A DNA stretch of 9,582 nt, from positions 1 to 9,582 of the forward strand of contig DAOWHZ010000061.1 of assembly GCA_030641105.1 (NCBI GenBank). The letters are read 5' to 3'. This document shows positions 6,803 through 9,582 of this stretch, in pieces. Within the stretch, counting starts at the first letter, position 1. Each line of letters opens with the position of its first letter. The position numbers were made by a program, and so were the translations under genes. This DNA is from a bacterium. Lineage in GTDB: Bacteria > Patescibacteria > ABY1 > BM507 > VMTK01. The notes under the pieces are model-generated. The model was not told the DNA's origin, ran no database searches, and was given only the letters and a program-made list of their open reading frames with translations.

Positions 6803-6844
6803 GCCACTACGATTTTTTAAAAAATCGTAGTGGCTTAGCTGCTT
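6793..6844 (+). terminator. Perfect 52-nt palindromic terminator at the end of radA
   Basis: Positions 6793-6818 and 6819-6844 are exact reverse complements: 26 bp per arm, no spacer, no mismatch, with an AT-rich centre (T6A6). The stem begins in the last codons of radA, includes its TAA stop, and is followed by a T-rich tail (the arm ends CTT, then TTCT), the form of a Rho-independent terminator. In RNA the central bases would open as a small loop. Being symmetrical it could also act on the other strand. The next gene starts 12 bp after it. Confidence 0.85.
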
Positions 6845-6856
6845 TTCTCGCATTTT

Positions 6857-7510
6857 ATGATTCTCTCTCAATCCTTTTACGACCGTCCAACCCTGCAAGT
6901 AGCCCAAGATCTCTTGGGCTGTTTTTTAGTCAGAAAGCTCCCCTCTCCTGTTATAGGAGAGGGGCTGGGGGTGAGGTATAAAATCGTAGAAACTGAAGCA
7001 TACAACGGCCCAAATGATCTGGCCAGCCACGCCAGCCGCGGACTTACTCACAGAAATAAAGTTATGTTTAGCAAACCCGGAATAATTTATATTTATTTTA
7101 CTTATGGCATGCATTATATGCTAAATATTGTTACAGAGCAAAAAGGTTATCCAGCCGCAGTCCTAATCCGAGCTTTGGAACCTATTAATCCAAATTACAA
7201 ATTACAAATTACAAATTTCCAAACCAATGGTCCAGCAAAGCTAACTAAGCATCTTAAAATAAATAAATTTTTCAACAGCTTACCGATTTACACAAAAAAA
7301 CACGGCCTATGGATTGAAAGCCCGCCTACGCTACTCCCTTCGCTAAAGCTACGGAAGTCAAGAAAGCTACGGCGGGCAAGCCGCAACACTGAAATTAAAC
7401 CTTCTCAAATAAAAAAAACAACCCGCATCGGAGTTGATTATGCTAAAGAATATAAAAATAAAAAATGGCGGTTTTATATTAAGGGCAATGAATTTATTTC
7501 TAAAAAATAA
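6857..7510 (+). CDS. 3-methyladenine DNA glycosylase (AAG/MPG family) with repeat insertions
   Basis: This monofunctional base-excision enzyme removes alkylated purines such as 3-methyladenine. In 217 residues it shows the AAG signature VETEAYNGPNDLASHA (44-59), with E47 matching the catalytic glutamate and Y49 the stacking tyrosine, then RGLTHRNKVMF (61-71), IYIYFTYGMHYMLN (77-90), PAAVLIRALEP (99-109) and the C-terminal TTRIGVDYA (188-196) and WRFYIKG (204-210). Three stretches do not belong to the family pattern and coincide with DNA repeats: residues about 29-40 (6940-6977), 113-121 (7191-7218) and 155-175 (7320-7377). Catalytic residues are untouched, so activity is plausible. The usual GPGKLT motif is here GPAKLT (125-130). 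The start at 6857 fits the conserved N-terminus (FYDRPTLQVAQDLLG), lies just after the radA terminator and lacks a Shine-Dalgarno sequence, so the promoter may lie within or before radA's end. Confidence 0.93.
   Translation: MILSQSFYDRPTLQVAQDLLGCFLVRKLPSPVIGEGLGVRYKIVETEAYNGPNDLASHASRGLTHRNKVMFSKPGIIYIYFTYGMHYMLNIVTEQKGYPAAVLIRALEPINPNYKLQITNFQTNGPAKLTKHLKINKFFNSLPIYTKKHGLWIESPPTLLPSLKLRKSRKLRRASRNTEIKPSQIKKTTRIGVDYAKEYKNKKWRFYIKGNEFISKK
6940..6977. repeat. GC-rich palindromic repeat inserted in mpg (same type as in radA)
   Basis: CCCCTCTCCT (6940-6949) and AGGAGAGGGG (6955-6964) form a perfect 10-bp stem with loop GTTAT, followed by CTGGGGGTGAGGT. This matches the right half of the radA element (stem, then CCGAGGGTGAGGGT). 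It is translated as about PSPVIGEGLGVR in the loop between the first helix region and strand YKIVETEAY. Confidence 0.8.
7191..7218. repeat. Four-copy 7-nt tandem repeat in mpg
   Basis: Three CAAATTA units (7191-7197, 7198-7204, 7205-7211) are followed by CAAATTT (7212-7218). They encode the segment YKLQITNF just before the conserved GPAKLT motif. Because the unit is 7 nt, adding or losing one unit would shift the reading frame. Confidence 0.8.
7320..7377. repeat. Third repeat insertion in mpg, with inverted ends
   Basis: The stretch begins GCCCGCC (7320-7326) and ends GGCGGGC (7371-7377), with partial pairing continuing inward (TACGCT against AGCTAC), and contains an imperfect internal hairpin around CTTCGCTAAAGCTACGGAAG. 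It encodes a Leu/Ser/Lys/Arg-rich stretch (about residues 155-175) in a region where AAG proteins are normally shorter. Confidence 0.65.
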
Positions 7511-7511
7511 G

Positions 7512-7558
7512 GGGGCTAGCTTCGAATTCATCACATTTGACGAATCGTTGCTAGCCCC
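7512..7558 (-). terminator. Intrinsic terminator for minus-strand transcription
   Basis: GGGGCTAGC (7512-7520) and GCTAGCCCC (7550-7558) pair perfectly, and an inner stem (7527-7533 with 7538-7544) extends the hairpin. The inner stem is fully paired only in minus-strand RNA, where the one mismatch becomes G-U. Reading the minus strand, the stem is followed by CTTATTTTTT, a good U-tract; on the plus strand no T-run follows. It would end transcripts coming from the small cysteine-rich gene at 7673-7912, and it lies directly beyond the mpg stop codon. Confidence 0.6.
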
Positions 7559-7564
7559 GGCTAT

Positions 7565-7619
7565 AAGGAGGAAAAACGCGATGAAAAAACTTTCTTTTTC
7601 ATCTTTTTTTGAGCGTTAA
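7565..7619 (+). CDS. Possible 12-residue peptide ORF with a strong Shine-Dalgarno site
   Basis: AAGGAGG at 7565-7571 is one of only two strong Shine-Dalgarno sequences I see in the window. It stands 9 nt before an ATG at 7581-7583. The frame reads MKKLSFSSFFER and stops with TAA at 7617-7619. The start region can fold: GATGAAAAA (7580-7588) pairs with TTTTTCATC (7595-7603), hiding the AUG. Such an arrangement is typical of leader peptides in attenuators, and three of twelve residues are Phe, but no plus-strand gene follows; the next gene is convergent. A promoter-like pair, TTGACG (7537-7542) and CTATAA (7561-7566) with 18-nt spacing, overlaps the ribosome site, so both cannot be used. It may be an orphan leader or coincidence. 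The feature coordinates include the ribosome site. Confidence 0.35.
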
Positions 7620-7668
7620 AAGAGCTCACGCGTGACATAGAGACTCTCTACACGCTCTCTACACGCTC
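7611..7668. repeat. Structured spacer with 11-nt tandem repeat
   Basis: CTCTCTACACG occurs twice in tandem (7644-7654 and 7655-7665). GAGCGT (7611-7616) pairs with ACGCTC (7663-7668), and inside are the palindromes GAGCTC, CACGCGTG and TAGAGA-C-TCTCTA. The region lies between the mini-ORF and the end of the convergent cysteine-rich gene. No U-tract follows on the plus strand. Confidence 0.55.
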
Positions 7669-7672
7669 AAAA

Positions 7673-7912
7673 TTAAGTTGGGCTTAGTGCTGGATGGACA
7701 CCTACCGTTACTGGCTTTGCCAAACTTTTAATTGGAATTGGCGGTAAGCAATCTGGGCAAGTCTTCATATAAGGTACGCATCTATGCTCAGGCGATAATT
7801 GTCTAAAAGGACAATCATCATGCTCAAGGCACGTACTGCATATTCGCCCATTGCCACAGCCAAAAAGTCTACCACATTCGTCGCATACCATCGGTATTTT
7901 TCTCTCAGCCAT
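7673..7912 (-). CDS. Small cysteine-rich, zinc-ribbon-like protein of unknown function
   Basis: I do not recognise this 79-residue protein as a named family. It has nine cysteines (10, 13, 19, 25, 28, 34, 45, 52, 55), arranged as CxxC pairs at 10/13, 25/28 and 52/55, plus H31 and H43, so it could bind one or two zinc ions in a treble-clef or zinc-ribbon manner. There is no signal peptide or membrane segment, so it is probably cytoplasmic. The last 20 residues (Pro/Val-rich) lack cysteines. The start at 7910-7912 is supported by a GGAA-type ribosome site about 8 nt upstream (AAAAGGAAAATAAAAATG). It follows recG on the same strand after a 268-bp gap that contains a MITE-like repeat and a possible promoter, so it is probably its own unit, ending at the terminator at 7558-7512. 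The regular cysteine spacing argues for a real gene. Confidence 0.6.
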   Translation of the reverse strand: MAERKIPMVCDECGRLFGCGNGRICSTCLEHDDCPFRQLSPEHRCVPYMKTCPDCLPPIPIKSLAKPVTVGVHPALSPT

Positions 7913-7974
7913 TTTTATTTTCCTTTTCTTTTCAAAAAATTAACGCCAATTTTTTAAAAGATCGCCTAAAAGTT

Positions 7975-8043
7975 ATCACCTCCCTTTTTTTGTTTATTTT
8001 GTAATATTAACTATACCCTATCACACAAAAATTAATCTGTCAA
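7975..8043 (-). promoter_or_regulatory. Possible promoter and leader of the small cysteine-rich gene
   Basis: On the minus strand there is a consensus -35 hexamer TTGACA (8043-8038) and a TATAGT hexamer (8015-8010), but the 22-nt spacing is too long for an ordinary sigma-70 promoter; TAATAT (8009-8004) is further still. Downstream lies GGAGGTGAT (7983-7975), a nine-base match to the usual anti-Shine-Dalgarno, with no start codon at a useful distance and 62 nt before the gene's ATG. It may belong to a leader RNA or a lost leader peptide. Function is inferred from position. Confidence 0.3.
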
Positions 8044-8046
8044 TAG

Positions 8047-8073
8047 CAAAATTGTCATTTCAAAATTGTCATT
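8047..8073. repeat. 13-nt direct repeat bordering the MITE-like element
   Basis: CAAAATTGTCATT occurs at 8047-8059 and 8061-8073 with one base between. The second copy runs into the left end of the palindromic element that begins at 8068, so the first may be a trace of an element end or of a slipped duplication. Confidence 0.7.
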
Positions 8074-8174
8074 GCGAGGAGCCCGAGCGAACGCAGTGAG
8101 CGAAAGGCGACGAAGCAATCCCGTGGTAAAATGCGCTATTCACGGGATTGCTTCGCCTGCGGGCTCGCAATGAC
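8068..8174. mobile_element. MITE-like palindromic repeat downstream of recG
   Basis: A 107-bp element with terminal inverted repeats GTCATTGCGAG (8068-8078) and CTCGCAATGAC (8164-8174). It has a long inner stem, CGAAGCAATCCCGTG (8111-8125) against its complement at 8141-8155, closed by a 15-nt loop. The motifs GTCATTGCGAGGAGC and CGACGAAGCAATC are, from memory, those of a short palindromic repeat found across many unrelated bacterial genomes. No transposase is encoded, so it would need one in trans. It lies six bases after the recG stop and may also act as the 3' end structure of recG mRNA. Confidence 0.8.
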
Positions 8175-8180
8175 AGCTAC

Positions 8181-9582
8181 TTACCCTGTTAAATAGCCCG
8201 CCTTATCCAACGGAGCTAACTTCTTTTTTAACTCCAGCCAGCTTTCTAAACTGGCGTCTTTATTAACCAATTTTACCGCTTCATCCCGCGCCTGCTTCAT
8301 TAACTGATAATCAAATAAAGTAGCGATTTTTAATTCTGGAAAGCCCTTTTGCGCTGTGCCATACACCTGACCCGGACCCCTGAATTTTAAATCCATTTTA
8401 GCCAAAGCAAAACCGTCATTGCAATTAACCAACGCCTGCAAACGCTTTAAAGAAGGCGGGATTCCGGAATCTCGCCTTCCATTATCGGAAAATAAAAAAC
8501 AATATGACTGATGTTCGCTTCTGCCTACCCGGCCGCGGAACTGATGCAATTGCGCCAAGCCAAAGCGGTCAGCGCCCTCAATCATCATAATCGTAGTATT
8601 AACAACATCCACGCCAACTTCCACCACAGAAGTGGAAACTAATATTTTAATTTTATTATCTAAAAAATCCTGCATAATCCGCTCTTTTTCTTTGGCTTTC
8701 ATCCGGCCATGTAAAAAACCAATTTCCAGATCAGGAAAAACCTGCTCATCTAATTTCTTAAATTCTTCTTTAACGGATCTAACGCCCAGCTTGTCGGAAA
8801 AATCAATTAAAGGGCAAATCACAAAAACCTGCCGGCCCTTTTTGATTTGCTCACGGATAAATTTATAAGCGTCTTGCCGCTTATTTTCCGGCACCACAAA
8901 AGTTGAAATTTTCTTTCTGCCTTTTGGCATTTCATTAATAATTGAAATATCCAAATCACCGTACAAAGCCAGAGCCAAACTGCGAGGAATCGGCGTGGCA
9001 GTCATTGATAGTAAGTGCGGCACAGGCACAGCCACCCGATGCCTCGCAAGGCATCGGGTGGCTTTTTCCGCCGAACCAGATTTTTCAATCAGCATTTTTC
9101 TCTGCTCCACGCCAAATTTATGCTGTTCATCAATTATGGCCAAAACCAAATTTTTAAATTCAACATCTTCCTGAATCAAAGCATGCGTCCCAATAATAAT
9201 ATCAACCTCGCCATCCTTTATCTTCTCAACTATTTTCCTTTTTAGCACATTTTTATTTGGCGTCTCTTGGCGTCTCTTGGCGTCTCTTGGCGTTATTCTT
9301 CTCGCGCTTCTCGTCAACAAACCAACCCGCACATTAACATCAGCCAACAGCTTGCAAACAGATTCAAAATGCTGCATAGCCAAAATTTCCGTCGGCGCCA
9401 TTAAAACCGCCTGCTTTTTATTCAAAGCCGCATTAAGCATGGCCATAACCGCCACCACAGTTTTACCGCTGCCAACATCACCTTCTAACAGCCGCGCCAT
9501 GGGTTTGTCCTTGCTAATATCCTGCAAAATTTCCCAAGCCGCTTTTCTTTGCGCGTCAGTTAATTTAAACAACAAACTATCA
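8181..9582 (-). CDS. recG: ATP-dependent DNA helicase RecG (5' end outside window)
   Basis: RecG is a superfamily-2 helicase that regresses stalled replication forks and branch-migrates recombination intermediates. The visible 467 codons cover both helicase domains: FKLTDAQRKA before Walker A (GDVGSGKT), GTHALIQE, the DEQH box with FGVEQR, TATPIPR (motif III), HGRM, STSVVEVGVDV, HQFRGRVGRS (motif VI) and the RecG-specific DLKFRGPGQVYGTAQKG near the C-terminus. The N-terminal wedge domain lies beyond the right edge; the frame continues upstream of the TTG at 9573-9575 (residues DSL), so that is not the start. Three segments that do not fit the family pattern coincide with DNA repeats at 9257-9293 (after GLLTRSARR), 9030-9063 (before VPHLLSMTATP) and 8453-8478 (before LKRLQAL). 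Motifs are intact, so the helicase is probably active. The gene ends beside a MITE-like palindrome. Confidence 0.96.
   Translation of the reverse strand, partial: DSLLFKLTDAQRKAAWEILQDISKDKPMARLLEGDVGSGKTVVAVMAMLNAALNKKQAVLMAPTEILAMQHFESVCKLLADVNVRVGLLTRSARRITPRDAKRRQETPNKNVLKRKIVEKIKDGEVDIIIGTHALIQEDVEFKNLVLAIIDEQHKFGVEQRKMLIEKSGSAEKATRCLARHRVAVPVPHLLSMTATPIPRSLALALYGDLDISIINEMPKGRKKISTFVVPENKRQDAYKFIREQIKKGRQVFVICPLIDFSDKLGVRSVKEEFKKLDEQVFPDLEIGFLHGRMKAKEKERIMQDFLDNKIKILVSTSVVEVGVDVVNTTIMMIEGADRFGLAQLHQFRGRVGRSEHQSYCFLFSDNGRRDSGIPPSLKRLQALVNCNDGFALAKMDLKFRGPGQVYGTAQKGFPELKIATLFDYQLMKQARDEAVKLVNKDASLESWLELKKKLAPLDKAGYLTG
8453..8478. repeat. Palindrome inserted in frame in recG
   Basis: AAGGCGGGATTCC (8453-8465) and GGAATCTCGCCTT (8466-8478) are complementary at 12 of 13 positions with no spacer. 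It encodes about GRRDSGIPPS in the loop following SDN, a place where RecG proteins vary. Confidence 0.7.
9030..9063. repeat. Perfect 15-bp-stem palindrome inserted in frame in recG
   Basis: AGCCACCCGATGCCT (9030-9044) and AGGCATCGGGTGGCT (9049-9063) are exact reverse complements around a 4-nt loop (CGCA). It is translated as KATRCLARHRVAV, immediately before the conserved VPHLLSMTATP segment, making the loop between the DEQH box and motif III longer than usual. Confidence 0.85.
9257..9293. repeat. 10-nt tandem repeat in recG
   Basis: TTGGCGTCTC is repeated three times (9257-9266, 9267-9276, 9277-9286) and followed by a partial TTGGCGT (9287-9293). Since ten is not a multiple of three, each unit is read in a different frame (TPRDAKRRQETP on the minus strand). 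Three extra units together keep the gene in frame; a change of one unit would not. Confidence 0.9.

Noticed and set aside
6901..6920. A 9-bp palindrome (AGCCCAAGA-TC-TCTTGGGCT) at the start of mpg as another inserted element.
   Set aside because: It encodes VAQDLLGC, which follows the conserved AAG N-terminal pattern, so the bases are largely explained by protein sequence; no length excess is seen there.
7511..7672. A tmRNA or signal recognition particle RNA in the structured spacer (GGGGCT start, short internal ORF, paired ends).
   Set aside because: The paired ends are there, but there is no tRNA-like T-arm with CCA end, no alanine-rich tag sequence, and no conserved SRP loop; the structure fits a terminator plus local hairpins better.
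7970..7990. The 3' end of a 16S rRNA on the plus strand (ATCACCTCC followed by T-run).
   Set aside because: Only the last nine bases match; none of the highly conserved upstream 16S sequence is present. It is better read as a Shine-Dalgarno-like sequence on the minus strand.
9257..9293. A CRISPR-like array.
   Set aside because: The units are 10 nt, directly adjacent with no spacers, and lie inside the recG reading frame.
9573..9575. A TTG start for recG at 9575.
   Set aside because: The frame stays open to the window edge and reads DSLLFKLTDAQ, normal internal RecG sequence; the wedge domain must lie outside the window.

Overview
The window looks like a piece of chromosome from a Patescibacteria/CPR-type bacterium (Parcubacteria-like). 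This is an inference from several things seen together: a low-GC genome, start codons mostly without Shine-Dalgarno sequences, a PilM gene followed by a PilN-like gene, a membrane-anchored PD40 propeller protein, and very many short AT- or GC-rich inverted repeats between and inside genes. TGA is used as a normal stop (pilM, the DUF3795 remnant), so the code-25 lineages (Gracilibacteria/Absconditabacteria) are unlikely. No rRNA or tRNA gene was seen.

Layout. Minus strand, 1-1516: a partial PilN-like gene and pilM, the inner-membrane platform of a type IV pilus. A nested inverted-repeat element separates pilM from a divergent plus-strand gene for a membrane-anchored beta-propeller protein (1753-2988). 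After a repeat-rich spacer comes an AT-rich gene for a cysteine-rich membrane protein of unknown function (3148-4044). Then there is a scar of two broken genes, a DUF3795 N-terminus (4116-4187) overlapping a DinD N-terminus (4184-4423), followed directly by a membrane-anchored DsbA-like thiol oxidoreductase (4426-5187). A second repeat element leads into radA (5339-6802), which ends in a perfect 52-nt palindromic terminator, and a 3-methyladenine DNA glycosylase gene (6857-7510). Facing these on the minus strand are a small cysteine-rich, zinc-ribbon-like gene (7673-7912) with a long structured 3' region, and recG (8181 to the right edge, 5' end missing), which ends beside a MITE-like palindrome.

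Together, radA, mpg and recG form a loose DNA recombination/repair neighbourhood, with a broken damage-inducible dinD nearby, but they are not one operon. The DsbA-like protein could oxidise extracytoplasmic cysteines such as those of the neighbouring 12-Cys protein; this is only a contextual guess.

The most striking feature is that all three intact repair genes carry in-frame insertions of palindromic or tandem repeats, seven in total. One GC-rich palindrome type appears in both radA and mpg, and related architecture occurs between genes. This resembles the Rickettsia palindromic elements that invade reading frames. Two of the tandem tracts (10-nt units in recG, 7-nt units in mpg) have periods that are not multiples of three, so loss or gain of one unit would switch the gene off.
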